From Mycobacterium palustre (GTDB taxonomy: Bacteria; Actinomycetota; Actinomycetes; Mycobacteriales; Mycobacteriaceae): a DNA stretch of 64,000 nt. The first letter of the stretch is position 1. Each line of letters begins with the position of its first letter. The translations under genes were made by a program, and so were the position numbers. Below are positions 1 to 9,695 of this stretch, one piece after another. The stretch is from assembly GCF_002101785.1 (NCBI RefSeq), contig NZ_LQPJ01000095.1:1-64000 (forward strand). Direction: 5' to 3'. The notes below the pieces were generated by a model. It saw nothing but the letters and a program-made list of their open reading frames with translations. It was not told the DNA's origin and made no database searches.

Positions 1-60
1 CACGCCATGTTGCGCACCCGACAGCCCTACAACCCGGCCGGCAGCACCAACGCGGCTTGA
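1..60 (+). CDS. 3' end of an unidentified gene (partial)
   Basis: An open frame enters from the left edge and stops with TGA at 58-60, giving a 19-residue tail (HAMLRTRQPYNPAGSTNAA). The MLRxxxPYxP pattern recalls the C-termini of IS110-type transposases, but the fragment is far too short to decide. In M. tuberculosis a divergently oriented carbonic anhydrase gene lies upstream of oppB, so a same-strand gene ending here indicates that synteny breaks at this edge. Confidence 0.35.
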   Translation, partial: HAMLRTRQPYNPAGSTNAA

Positions 61-281
61 CAAACGCATTAGGGAGCCTCCTGCCTTGGTCGGTGCCGCG
101 GTGAATCTTAATCATCGGCCCCGCCGAGTTCACGGGTAAAAATCACGGGTAATCTTCGGCGTCCGACCCCATCGACCACACGAGCGATGGCGGGGTGGGG
201 TATGTCGACCGACCGGGACCCTGCCGACCGAACGGCGGGTCGATAACCTGTCCCAATGCGGCGCGGGCGGCTCGGTCGGGC

Positions 282-1259
282 ATGATTCGGTTCCTGGCGC
301 GCCGGTTGCTGAACTATGTCGTGCTGCTGGCGCTGGCGTCGTTTCTGACCTACTGCCTGACCTCCGTGGCGTTCTCGCCGCTGGACAGCCTGATGCAGCG
401 CAACCCCCGCCCGCCGCAGGCCGTCATCGACGCCAAGGCCCACGCGCTGGGTTTGGACGAGCCGATCCCGATCCGCTACACCCACTGGGCCTCGCACGTG
501 GTGCGCGGCGATTTCGGCACCACGATCACCGGCCAGCCCGTCGCCACGACGCTGTGGCGGCGCGTCGGGGTGAGCCTGCGGCTGCTGGTCATCGGTTCCG
601 TGGTGGGCACCGTGCTGGGCGTCGTGGCCGGGGCATGGGGCGCCATCCGGCAGTACCGGCTCAGTGACCGGGTCGTCACCATGCTCGCGCTGCTGACGCT
701 GAGCACCCCTACGTTCGTCATCGCCAACCTGCTGATCCTCGGCGCCCTCCGGGTCAACTGGGCCCTCGGCGTGCAGCTCTTCGACTACACCGGCGAGACG
801 TCACCCGGTGTGGGCGGCGGCTTTTGGTCGCAGCTGCTCGACCGGTTGCGGCACTTGATTTTGCCGTCGCTGACGCTGGCGCTGGCCGGCGCCGCGGGAT
901 ACAGCCGCTATCAGCGCAACGCGATGCTCGACGTGCTCGGCCAGGACTTCATTCGCACCGCCCGCGCCAAGGGCCTCACCCGCCGGCGCGCCCTGCTCAA
1001 GCACGGGCTGCGCACGGCGCTCATCCCGCTGGCCACGCTGTTCGCCTACGGGGTGGCCGGGCTGGTCATCGGGGCGGTGTTCGTCGAGAAGATCTTCGGC
1101 TGGCACGGCATGGGCGAGTGGCTGGTGCAGGGCATTTCGACGCAGGACACCAACATCATCGCCGCGATCACGCTCTTCTCCGGGACGGTGGTGTTGCTGG
1201 CAGGCCTGCTCTCCGACGTCATCTACGCCGCGCTCGATCCGAGGGTCCGGGTGTCATGA
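282..1259 (+). CDS. oppB: Oligopeptide ABC transporter permease OppB
   Basis: Inner-membrane permease subunit of the OppABCD peptide importer. The product is 325 aa, the length of M. tuberculosis Rv1283c. It has an N-terminal membrane anchor (RRLLNYVVLLALASF), several further hydrophobic segments and the cytoplasmic EAA loop that contacts the ATPase (ARAKGLTRRRALLKHG, about residues 224-240), as expected for the DppB/OppB family. A longer in-frame opening upstream starts at 195, but similarity begins at the ATG at 282, so that start was chosen. Its stop overlaps the oppC start by ATGA, and the gene leads the oppBCDA operon. In M. tuberculosis this system imports bulky peptides; the substrate here is inferred. 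Confidence 0.93.
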   Translation: MIRFLARRLLNYVVLLALASFLTYCLTSVAFSPLDSLMQRNPRPPQAVIDAKAHALGLDEPIPIRYTHWASHVVRGDFGTTITGQPVATTLWRRVGVSLRLLVIGSVVGTVLGVVAGAWGAIRQYRLSDRVVTMLALLTLSTPTFVIANLLILGALRVNWALGVQLFDYTGETSPGVGGGFWSQLLDRLRHLILPSLTLALAGAAGYSRYQRNAMLDVLGQDFIRTARAKGLTRRRALLKHGLRTALIPLATLFAYGVAGLVIGAVFVEKIFGWHGMGEWLVQGISTQDTNIIAAITLFSGTVVLLAGLLSDVIYAALDPRVRVS

Positions 1260-2176
1260 CGTCAACCTCGCAAACCGTTGTGGCGCAAAGCATTTCCGCT
1301 CCCGAGGGGTTCGCTTCCCGGCGGACGCTGGTGCTGTGCCGGTTCGCGCGCAACCGGCTCGCGGTGGCGTCGCTGGCGCTGCTGGTGTTGCTGTTCGTCG
1401 GCTGCTACGCGCTGCCGGGGCTGCTGCCCTACTCCTACGACGACCTCGACTTCAACGCGCTGCTGCAGCCGCCGAACTCGCGGCACTGGCTGGGCACCAA
1501 CGCGCTCGGCCAGGACCTGCTGGCGCAGATCCTGCGCGGGATGCAGAAATCGATGCTGATCGGCGTCTGCGTGGCGTTCATTTCCACCGGCATCGCCGCC
1601 ACGGTCGGGTCCGTCGCGGGCTACTTCGGGGGGTGGCGCGACCGCGCGCTGATGTGGGTGGTCGACCTGCTGCTGGTGGTGCCCAGCTTCATCCTGATCG
1701 CCATCGTCACACCGCGGGTGAAGAAGTCGTCGAGCATCCTGCTGCTGGTGCTGCTGCTGGCCTGCTTCGGCTGGATGATCAGCTCCCGCATGGTGCGCGG
1801 GATGACCATGAGCCTACGTGAACGCGAATTCATCCGCGCGGCACGGTATATGGGGGTGCCCAGCCGCCGGATCATCCTGAGACACGTGGTGCCCAATGTG
1901 GCGTCGATCCTGATCATCGACGCCGCGCTCAACGTCGCCGCGGCTATCCTGGCCGAAACCGGCTTGAGCTTTTTGGGTTTCGGCATCCAGCCGCCCGACG
2001 TGTCGCTGGGCACCCTGATCGCCAACGGCACCCAATCCGCGACCACGTTCCCCTGGGTGTTCCTGTTTCCGGCCGGCGTTCTGGTCTTGATCCTGGTGTG
2101 CGCCAACCTCACCGGCGACGGCCTGCGCGACGCGCTCGACCCCGGCAGCGGGGGCCTGCAGGGCGGCGCCCGATGA
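1256..2176 (+). CDS. oppC: Oligopeptide ABC transporter permease OppC
   Basis: Second permease subunit of the peptide importer, 306 aa. It has an N-terminal cytoplasmic arm, a first membrane helix near residues 38-58 and a conserved EAA loop ([21 protein letters not shown], about residues 194-214). The ATG at 1256 overlaps the oppB stop (ATGA) and the gene ends in another ATGA overlap with oppD, so translation of the operon is probably coupled. It pairs with OppB to form the channel and is energised by OppD, which here is a double ATPase. The start is set by the overlap. A longer in-frame opening beginning within oppB is not credible. Confidence 0.93.
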   Translation: MTSTSQTVVAQSISAPEGFASRRTLVLCRFARNRLAVASLALLVLLFVGCYALPGLLPYSYDDLDFNALLQPPNSRHWLGTNALGQDLLAQILRGMQKSMLIGVCVAFISTGIAATVGSVAGYFGGWRDRALMWVVDLLLVVPSFILIAIVTPRVKKSSSILLLVLLLACFGWMISSRMVRGMTMSLREREFIRAARYMGVPSRRIILRHVVPNVASILIIDAALNVAAAILAETGLSFLGFGIQPPDVSLGTLIANGTQSATTFPWVFLFPAGVLVLILVCANLTGDGLRDALDPGSGGLQGGAR

Positions 2177-4011
2177 GCCCGCTGCTGGAGGTGACCGATC
2201 TGCAGGTCGACTTTCCCGCCGACGGCCGACCGGTGACGGCGGTGCGCGGCATCAGCTACCACATCCAGTCCGGGGAAGTCGTGGCGATGGTCGGCGAGTC
2301 GGGATCGGGCAAGTCCGTCTCGGCGATGGCGGTGGTCGGGCTGTTGCCCGAGTACGCGCGCGTGCGCGGCTCCGTCCGGTTGCACGACACCGAGCTGTTG
2401 GGCCTCGACGACGACGCGCTGTCGCGGTTCCGCGGCAAGGCGGTCGGCATGGTGTTCCAGGACCCGATGTCGGCGCTGACGCCGGTCTACACCGTCGGCG
2501 ACCAGATCGCCGAAGCGATCGAGGTCCACCAACCGCGGGTCGGCAAAAAGGCCGCCCGCCGGCGCGCCGTGGAACTGCTTGAGCTGGTGGGCATCTCACA
2601 GCCGGAGCGGCGGGCGCGGGCGTTTCCACACGAGCTGTCCGGCGGGGAGCGGCAGCGGGTGGTCATCGCGATCGCGATCGCCAACGATCCCGACCTGTTG
2701 ATCTGCGACGAGCCCACCACCGCGTTGGACGTCACGGTCCAGGCGCAGATCCTGGAGGTGCTCAAGACCGCGCGCGACGTCACCGGCGCCGGGGTGCTGA
2801 TCATCACCCACGACCTCGGGGTGGTTGCCGAGTTCGCCGACCGGGCGCTGGTGATGTATGCGGGCCGAATCGTCGAATTCGCCGGCGTGGCCGACCTTTA
2901 CCGAGCGCGCCAGATGCCGTACACCGTCGGCCTGTTGGGTTCGGTCCCCCGGCTGGACGCCGCGCAGGGGACCCGCCTGGTGCCGATCCCCGGCGCGCCG
3001 CCGTCGCTGGCAGCCCTGGAGCCGGGGTGCCCCTTCGCGCCGCGGTGCCCGCTGGCGATCGACGAATGTCGGTCCGCGGAACCGCAATTGGTCGAGGTCG
3101 GCGTGGACCACCGGGCGGCCTGCATCCGCACCGACCAGGTCGGCGATCGCAGCGCCGCCGACATCTACGGCATCGACACGGAAACCCGCGCCGCGGTCGA
3201 GGGCGACTCGTCGGTGGTGGTGCGGGTGCGCGACCTGGTCAAGACGTACCCACTGACCAAGGGTGTCGTGTTGCGCCGCACCGTCGGCGAGGTACGCGCC
3301 GTCGACGGCATCAGCTTCGAGTTGCGGCAGGGTCGCACCTTGGGCATCGTCGGCGAGTCCGGCTCGGGCAAGTCGACCACCCTGCACGAGATCCTGGAAC
3401 TCGTTGCGCCGCAAGCCGGGTCGATCGAGGTGCTGGGCACCGACGTCGCGACGCTGAGCCCGGCGAGCCGACGATCGCTGCGCCGCGACATCCAGGTCGT
3501 CTTCCAAGACCCGGTCGCGTCGCTGGACCCGCGGCTGCCCGTCTTCGAGTTGCTCGCCGAGCCGCTGTGGGCCAATGGGTTCGGCAAAAACGAGACCAAC
3601 GCGCGCGTCGCCGAGCTGCTCGAGATCGTGGGTCTGCGCCGCGCCGACGCGGCCCGCTACCCCGCCGAGTTCTCCGGCGGGCAGAAGCAGCGCATCGGCA
3701 TCGCACGGGCGCTGGCGCTCCAACCCAAGATCCTGGCCCTCGACGAGCCGGTGTCGGCGCTCGACGTCTCGATCCAGGCCGGGATCATCAACCTGCTGCT
3801 CGACCTGCAGGACCAGTTCGGGCTTTCGTATCTGTTTGTCTCCCACGACCTCTCGGTGGTCAAACACCTCGCCCACCAGGTGGCCGTGATGCATGCCGGC
3901 ACCATCGTCGAGCAGGGCGACAGCGAGCAGGTGTTCGCCAATCCCCAGCACGAGTACACGCGCCGGCTGCTAAGCGCGGTGCCACAACCGGATCCGGGGA
4001 AATATGTCTAG
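2173..4011 (+). CDS. oppD: Peptide transporter double-ATPase subunit OppD
   Basis: This 612-aa protein is two ABC ATPases fused in one chain, as in M. tuberculosis Rv1281c, and replaces the separate OppD and OppF of enteric bacteria. The N-half has Walker A GESGSGKS (residues 41-48) and signature LSGGERQR (about 155). It is followed by the oligopeptide-transporter C-terminal extension with the CPFAPRCP cysteine motif. The C-half has a second GESGSGKS (394-401), signature FSGGQKQR (about 500) and Walker B ILALDEP. Both sites look intact, so two functional ATP sites are expected. The start overlaps the oppC stop, and the stop lies just inside the start of oppA. Confidence 0.94.
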   Translation: MSPLLEVTDLQVDFPADGRPVTAVRGISYHIQSGEVVAMVGESGSGKSVSAMAVVGLLPEYARVRGSVRLHDTELLGLDDDALSRFRGKAVGMVFQDPMSALTPVYTVGDQIAEAIEVHQPRVGKKAARRRAVELLELVGISQPERRARAFPHELSGGERQRVVIAIAIANDPDLLICDEPTTALDVTVQAQILEVLKTARDVTGAGVLIITHDLGVVAEFADRALVMYAGRIVEFAGVADLYRARQMPYTVGLLGSVPRLDAAQGTRLVPIPGAPPSLAALEPGCPFAPRCPLAIDECRSAEPQLVEVGVDHRAACIRTDQVGDRSAADIYGIDTETRAAVEGDSSVVVRVRDLVKTYPLTKGVVLRRTVGEVRAVDGISFELRQGRTLGIVGESGSGKSTTLHEILELVAPQAGSIEVLGTDVATLSPASRRSLRRDIQVVFQDPVASLDPRLPVFELLAEPLWANGFGKNETNARVAELLEIVGLRRADAARYPAEFSGGQKQRIGIARALALQPKILALDEPVSALDVSIQAGIINLLLDLQDQFGLSYLFVSHDLSVVKHLAHQVAVMHAGTIVEQGDSEQVFANPQHEYTRRLLSAVPQPDPGKYV

Positions 4012-5746
4012 CCGGCGGTGCGTTCGGGGCGCCGAGCCTGCGCTCAGAGCGTCATTTCGGGGCGAACGGAGGCGCTGGACGCAGGCTCGAAAGGCGTTGA
4101 GCGTGTTGGTCGCAGCGCTGACGCTGGCCGGGTGCTCGCCTGCCATCGACCTGTCGGCGCCGGCCGGCAACAACGCGTCGATCGGCACCACCAGCGACGT
4201 CAACCCGCAGGATCCGGCCACGCTGCAGGACGGCGGCAACCTGCGGCTGGCGCTCAGCGATTTGCCGCCCAACTTCAACATCCTGCACATCGACGGCAAT
4301 TCGGCCGAGGTCGCGTCGATGATGAAGGCGACGATGCCGCGGGCGTTCACCATCGGGCCGGACGGCTCGACGACCGTCGACACCGACTTCTTCACCAGCG
4401 TCGAACTCACCGGAACCAATCCTCAGGTCGTCACCTACACGATCAACCCCAAGGCGGTGTGGTCCGATGGGACGCCGATCACCTGGCGCGACATCGCCAG
4501 CCAGATCCACGCCCTGAGCGGCGTCGACAAGAACTTCGCGATCGCCGGGCCCGGCGGCGCCGACCGCGTCGCCTCGGTGACCCGCGGGGTCGACGACCGG
4601 CAGGCCGTCATGACCTTCGCCAAGCCGTACGCCGAGTGGCGCGGGATGTTCGCCGGAAACGGGATGTTGTTGCCCGCCAGCATGACCGCCACCCCGGAGG
4701 TGTTCAACACCGGCCAGCTCAACGGGCCCGGGCCGTCGGCCGGACCGTTCGTCATCTCCTCGGTGGACCGCACCACCCAGCGAATCACGTTGACCCGCAA
4801 CCCTAAATGGTGGGGCGCGCGGCCGCGGCTGGACAGCATCACCTACCTGGTGCTCGACGACGCGGCGCGGCTGCCGGCGCTGCAGAACAACACGATCGAC
4901 GCCACGGGGATCGGCAGCGTGGACCAGCTGACCATCGCGCGGCGCACCAAGGGCATCTCGATTCGGCGCGCGCCCGCGCCGAGCTGGTCGCACTTCACCT
5001 TCAACGGCGCCCGCGGGGCGATCCTGGAAGACCGGGCGCTGCGGGTCGCGGTGGCCAAGGGCATCGACCGCCAGACCATCGCCAAGGTCGTCCAGTACGG
5101 CTTGACCAGCAACCCGGCGGCGCTGGGCAACCACATCTATGTCGCGGGTCAGGAGGGATACCAGGACAACAGCGCGGTCCTTCCCTACGACCCGGACGCG
5201 GCGCGGCGGGAGCTCGACGCGCTGGGCTGGAAGCTCAACGGGCAGTTCCGGGAGAAGGACGGCCGCCAACTGGTGATCCGCGACCTGTTCTACGACGCCC
5301 AGGGCAGCAAGGTGTTCGCGCAGATCGCCCAGCACAGCCTGGCGCAGATCGGGGTGAAGCTCGAGCTCGTCGCGCGCTCCGGCAACGGGTTTTTCAGCAA
5401 CTACATCAACGTCGGGGATTTCGACATGGCGCAGTTCGGCTGGCAGGGCGACGCGTTCCCGCTGTCAGGGTTGACCCAAATCTACAAGTCCGACGGCGAA
5501 AGCAATTTCGGCAAGATCGGCAGCCCGGAGATCGACGCCGCGATCGAGCGCACGCTCGAGGAACTCGATCCGCAGAAGGCCCGCGCGCTGGCCAACGAGG
5601 TCGACAAGTTGATCTGGGCCGAGGGGTTCAGCCTGCCGCTGACCCAATCCCCGGGTGACGCCGCGGTGCGCAGCACGCTGGCCAATTTCGGCGCCGTGGG
5701 CCTCGCGGACCTGAACTACACCGCGATCGGTTTCATGCGCACTTGA
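4004..5746 (+). CDS. oppA: Oligopeptide-binding lipoprotein OppA
   Basis: Solute-binding component of the importer, anchored outside the membrane. The 580-aa product has a basic N-region, a hydrophobic core ([12 protein letters not shown]) and a lipobox LAGC with the acylated Cys at about residue 44. An SBP_bac_5-type peptide-binding domain follows (about residues 75-520). The ATG at 4004 overlaps the end of oppD. The N-terminal 25 residues before the signal core are long for a signal peptide, but M. tuberculosis Rv1280c has the same arrangement. The 3' end overlaps the converging hydrolase gene by 14 bp. Substrate range is inferred from the family. Confidence 0.92.
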   Translation: MSSRRCVRGAEPALRASFRGERRRWTQARKALSVLVAALTLAGCSPAIDLSAPAGNNASIGTTSDVNPQDPATLQDGGNLRLALSDLPPNFNILHIDGNSAEVASMMKATMPRAFTIGPDGSTTVDTDFFTSVELTGTNPQVVTYTINPKAVWSDGTPITWRDIASQIHALSGVDKNFAIAGPGGADRVASVTRGVDDRQAVMTFAKPYAEWRGMFAGNGMLLPASMTATPEVFNTGQLNGPGPSAGPFVISSVDRTTQRITLTRNPKWWGARPRLDSITYLVLDDAARLPALQNNTIDATGIGSVDQLTIARRTKGISIRRAPAPSWSHFTFNGARGAILEDRALRVAVAKGIDRQTIAKVVQYGLTSNPAALGNHIYVAGQEGYQDNSAVLPYDPDAARRELDALGWKLNGQFREKDGRQLVIRDLFYDAQGSKVFAQIAQHSLAQIGVKLELVARSGNGFFSNYINVGDFDMAQFGWQGDAFPLSGLTQIYKSDGESNFGKIGSPEIDAAIERTLEELDPQKARALANEVDKLIWAEGFSLPLTQSPGDAAVRSTLANFGAVGLADLNYTAIGFMRT

Positions 5747-6977
5747 TCCGCCGCCGCAGCGGCCCCGGGGCCGGCAGGACGCCTTCGAGGATGGCCGCCA
5801 ACTCGATCGCCTTCCACAGCAGGCGCAGCTCGGGCCTCGGCGGGAGCGCGTCGAGCGCCGGCGCCTGGGCGGCCAGGCCCTCGAACTCGCCGCGGAATGC
5901 GGCTGCGGCGATGGCCAGGGCGGCGGGCTCCCGAAAGTCCAGGGCGCTGTGCGCCATCGTCGGCATCTTCAACAGCTCCACCCTGGGCAGCAGCGATGCC
6001 ACGCGCTGAGCCACCGCCGGCGGGGTGATCAAATCTCGGCCGCCGGAGATCACGGCGGTAGGCCAACCGAAATTCGGCATCTCGTCCGGCAGGTTGTACG
6101 GCTCGTCTTCAAAAGTCGCCGTCTGCGTGCGGGCTTCGCGTTCGGCAACGGCCGGGTCGAGCGGCAGGCCGTCGGGTTCGGCGGCGTAGTCGAGTTCGCG
6201 GAACGCGATGCGGCTCACCAGGTCTTCCTCGTAGCGGAACGGCAGGTTGCCCATGTTCGTGAAGCGAGACATCGCCCACCACAACATGTTTCGGCCGTCG
6301 AGCAACAGGTCGAGTTGCCGATTCAGCAGCGTGGCGCCGCCGTGGCCGTAGATGGTGGCGACGATCTGGGTTGCCGCCGCCGTCATCACCCCGGCGTCGA
6401 CCAGCTTGCGGACCTTGGGCGCCAGCGGGGCAGTCTCGGGGCTGTCTCCCCGAAGCAGCAGCCGGCGGATCGCCCGCCGCACGATCACGATGTCGTGGCG
6501 CGACAACAGCGGCGAGTCGAGGACCATCGACCGCACCCGGGCGGGATGGCGCACGCCGACCCCGGCCGCGATGTAGGTGCCGTACGAGCTGCCGTAGATG
6601 ACGGCCTTGTCGACGCTGGCGTCGTCGAGCACCGCGGCGACGTCGTCGACGACCTGGTTCACCGTGAGCGCCTCGGGCGGCAGGTCGGCGCCGTCGTCGT
6701 CGTGGCGCGACATCCCCACGCCGCGGTGCTCGATCATGACGACGTCCAGGCCGGAAGCGGCGGCGCGGCGCCGCAACCCCCGGTACATCTGCACCGACGC
6801 CAATCCGGGCCCGCCCGGGATGATCACCAGCGGGTGGGCGGACTTGCGGCCGGTGCGCACGTAGTAGAGGTCGAACTCGTCGGGGCTCTCGGGCGAAATC
6901 GGCCGACGAACCGGCCGCACGCCGGGCAGCGCCGCCAGCCTTTCCTGCTGACGGCGCCGTTTCGCAGTCATCGTCAT
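5733..6977 (-). CDS. Alpha/beta-hydrolase, proline iminopeptidase-like
   Basis: A 414-aa alpha/beta-hydrolase fold protein. It shows the oxyanion-hole motif HPLVIIPGGPG near residue 50, the nucleophile elbow GSSYG (residues 129-133, Ser131), a late acidic residue in SGGRDLITP and a catalytic His in MPTMAHSALD. The order and the GGPG motif match prolyl aminopeptidase/tripeptidyl aminopeptidase relatives, so a peptidase role next to a peptide importer is tempting but unproven. No signal peptide is seen. An upstream ATG at 7046 would add 23 residues of poor character. The ATG at 6977 follows GGGGCAG and is preferred. It sits where M. tuberculosis carries the GMC oxidoreductase Rv1279. Confidence 0.78.
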   Translation of the reverse strand: MTMTAKRRRQQERLAALPGVRPVRRPISPESPDEFDLYYVRTGRKSAHPLVIIPGGPGLASVQMYRGLRRRAAASGLDVVMIEHRGVGMSRHDDDGADLPPEALTVNQVVDDVAAVLDDASVDKAVIYGSSYGTYIAAGVGVRHPARVRSMVLDSPLLSRHDIVIVRRAIRRLLLRGDSPETAPLAPKVRKLVDAGVMTAAATQIVATIYGHGGATLLNRQLDLLLDGRNMLWWAMSRFTNMGNLPFRYEEDLVSRIAFRELDYAAEPDGLPLDPAVAEREARTQTATFEDEPYNLPDEMPNFGWPTAVISGGRDLITPPAVAQRVASLLPRVELLKMPTMAHSALDFREPAALAIAAAAFRGEFEGLAAQAPALDALPPRPELRLLWKAIELAAILEGVLPAPGPLRRRIKCA

Positions 6978-7064
6978 CGGTGCTGCCCCGTCATGGTCCC
7001 ATTCTGTCGAGAAGACCGTCTGCCAGATATACCCGCGTCGGCGCACGGCAAAGCGCCACTTGGT

Positions 7065-9695
7065 TCAGGCGCTGAGGTCGATGCGGTGCGCGCCCTTGAC
7101 GCCGTCGTACCGGTCGGGGCTGCAGGTCAGCACGATGACCTGTCCCTGGGCGCCAACGGCATCGAACACCTCGCCCATCTTGGCCAGCCGGTCCGGGTCG
7201 GTGAACCCCAGCGCGTCGTCGACCACGACGGGAACGGTGTCCTCCTTGGATACCAGGGCGGCGCCGGCCAGCCGCGCCAGGATGCCGAGTTGCTCCTTGG
7301 CGCCTCCCGACAGCGATTCGTATGGCACCGTGACGCCGTCGAGAGTGCGGCTGCGGATGCATAGGTCGCTGTCGATGTCGACCTCGAAGGAGGGCCCGAA
7401 CACCGGGCGGCCCAGCCGCTGCAGTTCGGCGCGGTACGGCTCGACGTAGCGCGCCCGGGTGGTGTCGCGGTGGCGCGTCATCACCGAGCGCAACAGGTGC
7501 GCGGCCCGCGCCCGGCGGCCCACCCGGGCGTGTTCGCTGGCGGCGTGCTCGCACTCGGTCTGCGCGGCGTCGAGCTTGCCTTGGCGGCCCTCGCCACCGA
7601 TCACTGAGAGTTCGATGCCGACCTGGCGCAAGGCCGCGGCGGCGGCTTCGTACCGATCGCTCAGTGCCGCCGTTTCCGTTGTGGCGGCGGCTAGTTCGGC
7701 GGCTACCGCGTCGGGCTCGGCGGCGGCCAGCTCCTCGTTTAGCTCTCCGAGGCGTCGCTCGGCGTCTTGCGCCGCCTTCAGCGCGGCGGCGGCGGACGCG
7801 GCGAGGTCCTCGTCGGTGACCGACGCCCGCTCCTGGTCGAGCCGGCCGGCGGCGGTGTCCAGCTCGGCGCGCTGGGTTTCCAGGTTGTTCAAGGAAACCT
7901 TTGCGCGGGTGGCGATCTCGCTCACTTTGGCGTTGGCCGCCGCCGCGGCCCGGCGGCGCTCCTCGCATGCGGCGGCCGCGGCGGCGCGGGCGGCCTCCGC
8001 GGCGTCCAGTTCGGCGCGGGCGGCGGTGCTATCGGTTTCGGGGTCGGTCGGTTGCCCGTCGCGCAGCCGGGCCAGCCGCTCCCGCAGTTCGTCGACCTGT
8101 TCGTCGCCGCACAGGCCGGCCAGGGTGGCCGCCAACTGGTCGCGGCTGCCCTGCAGCTCGCGGCGGCGCCGGTCGGCGGCGCGGGCGGCCGCGAGATCGT
8201 CGACTTCGGCGGCCTTGAGCGCCGCGGCCAGATCCGCCTGTGCCGCGGCGTATTTGGCCTGGACGTCCAGCGTGGTGGCGCCCGGGGTGACCCGCGCGGT
8301 GAGCACGCCCTGGACCTCGACGGTGGTGGCGCCGGTCGCGGTGATGGACCAGCTCTGGCCCGCCGACAGCGACACCCGTTGGTCGCCGGCGGTGAGCTCG
8401 ATGTCGGCGGCCGCGGTGACTTCCAGTCCCGCGGACGTCAACGCCAACTGGCCGCCGATGCGGTCGACGGCGGCCGCGGCATCTTCGATTCGCCGCAGCA
8501 CCTCCTCGGTGACGGCGGCGAGGGGGGGCTCTGCCAGTTGCGCGACGACGCGGTCGCGGTCGCGCTGGACGGTCGCGATCTTGGCCAGCCGGGCGCCCAA
8601 CCGGGCGGCCTCCTCGCGGTCGGCCAGCCGGTCGACGGTCCGGCGGGCCGATTCGGCGCGGCGTTGCGCGCCCGCGAGGGCCTCGGCGGCTTCTTCGACG
8701 GCGGTCGTGGCGGCCTCGGCGTCGTCGCGCGCGGCGGTGAGCTCCTCGGCTGCCTGCTGCACTTCGGCCTCGGCGTCGGCGACGGCGGCTGTGCGCGTCT
8801 GGATTTCGCTCAGTAGCCGCCCGCGGCCGGCGTGGGCGGCGGCCGCGGCGGCGCTGGTGGCCGCCGCGGCGTCGGCGACCAGCTTGGCCTCGCGCGCCTG
8901 GTTGGTGAGCTCGGCGATCCGGTCGGCGGCGGCGCGCGCGGCGGACAGGCGGGGCGCGGCGTCGATGCGCCGTTGGGACAGCTCGGCCACCTGCTCGGTG
9001 AGGGCGGCGTGGCGCTGCACCCGGTCGTCCACCTCGGCGACCGCCGCCTGGCATTCGGCGACCTTGGCTTCCGCGGCGGCCAGGCGGGAGATGGCGGCGG
9101 CCCACTCCCCGGTGGGGCGCCCGGTCGGCGTGAAATAGCGCGCGTACTCCGCGTCGATCCGCTCGATCAGCAGCGGTTCGGTGCCGGACAGCGCCGTCGG
9201 GGCCTGAGAGTTCGAGGCCGCGACGTCGAGCGCGCGCGACAGCGCGTCGCACCCCGACAGGTCCACGGCGGCGGTCGAGGTGGCCTGCATGATCCGCTGG
9301 GCGTGCCACAGGTCGTTGTCCACCGTCTCGGCCAGGATCGCCCGGACACGCTCGTGGGCCTCGTCGCCGGTCAGCTGTTCGCGGCGCGGCGTCATGATCG
9401 TCAGCTCTGTTTCACATTTCTTGTGAAACCGCTTGCGGTACACGAAACGGTATGGGCCGCAGCTTATTTCGGCGCTGACCTCGGAGCCGACGTCGCTGTG
9501 CGTCGGCTTCACCTGCTTGACCTCCTTCTTCGTGGAGCGGTCGCGGGATTCGAGCAGCAGGTCCAGCGCCTCGATCATCGACGACTTGCCGATCTCGTTG
9601 GCGCCGCACACCACCACCACGCCGTGGTCGGGGAACTCGATGTCGCGGTGCGCGACGCCGCGGTAATTGGTGAGGACCAGCCGGTGCAGCCTCAT
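7065..9695 (-). CDS. SbcC/RecN-like coiled-coil ATPase (Rv1278-type)
   Basis: An 876-aa SMC/Rad50-like ATPase. The N-terminus is AAA_23-like with Walker A GANEIGKS (residues 31-38). The middle is very Ala/Glu/Arg-rich with long heptad-like stretches, broken near residues 390-440 by a small non-helical section. The C-terminus has signature LSGGAKEQ (795-802) and Walker B VPVVVDDALGF followed by a D-loop-like region. N and C ATPase halves joined by a coiled coil is the Rad50/SbcC/YhaN plan. The ATG overlaps the stop of the nuclease gene (ATGA), which predicts a nuclease-ATPase complex acting on DNA ends. The biological role of the M. tuberculosis counterpart is not settled to my knowledge. Confidence 0.87.
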   Translation of the reverse strand: MRLHRLVLTNYRGVAHRDIEFPDHGVVVVCGANEIGKSSMIEALDLLLESRDRSTKKEVKQVKPTHSDVGSEVSAEISCGPYRFVYRKRFHKKCETELTIMTPRREQLTGDEAHERVRAILAETVDNDLWHAQRIMQATSTAAVDLSGCDALSRALDVAASNSQAPTALSGTEPLLIERIDAEYARYFTPTGRPTGEWAAAISRLAAAEAKVAECQAAVAEVDDRVQRHAALTEQVAELSQRRIDAAPRLSAARAAADRIAELTNQAREAKLVADAAAATSAAAAAAHAGRGRLLSEIQTRTAAVADAEAEVQQAAEELTAARDDAEAATTAVEEAAEALAGAQRRAESARRTVDRLADREEAARLGARLAKIATVQRDRDRVVAQLAEPPLAAVTEEVLRRIEDAAAAVDRIGGQLALTSAGLEVTAAADIELTAGDQRVSLSAGQSWSITATGATTVEVQGVLTARVTPGATTLDVQAKYAAAQADLAAALKAAEVDDLAAARAADRRRRELQGSRDQLAATLAGLCGDEQVDELRERLARLRDGQPTDPETDSTAARAELDAAEAARAAAAAACEERRRAAAAANAKVSEIATRAKVSLNNLETQRAELDTAAGRLDQERASVTDEDLAASAAAALKAAQDAERRLGELNEELAAAEPDAVAAELAAATTETAALSDRYEAAAAALRQVGIELSVIGGEGRQGKLDAAQTECEHAASEHARVGRRARAAHLLRSVMTRHRDTTRARYVEPYRAELQRLGRPVFGPSFEVDIDSDLCIRSRTLDGVTVPYESLSGGAKEQLGILARLAGAALVSKEDTVPVVVDDALGFTDPDRLAKMGEVFDAVGAQGQVIVLTCSPDRYDGVKGAHRIDLSA

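Noticed and set aside
195..281. N-terminal extension of OppB from the ATG at 195
   Set aside because: The extra 29 residues are unlike OppB N-termini, and the first membrane helix begins right after ATG 282.
2596..3951. Long open frame on the minus strand inside oppD (451 codons)
   Set aside because: It lies opposite a fully conserved double ATPase and has His/Gln/Arg-rich composition without any domain, as expected for the complement of high-GC codon usage.
7459..9138. 559-codon plus-strand frame inside the Rad50-like gene
   Set aside because: The Ser/Ala/Arg-rich low-complexity translation is the complement of an Ala/Glu/Arg coiled coil; the minus-strand protein has clear ATPase motifs.
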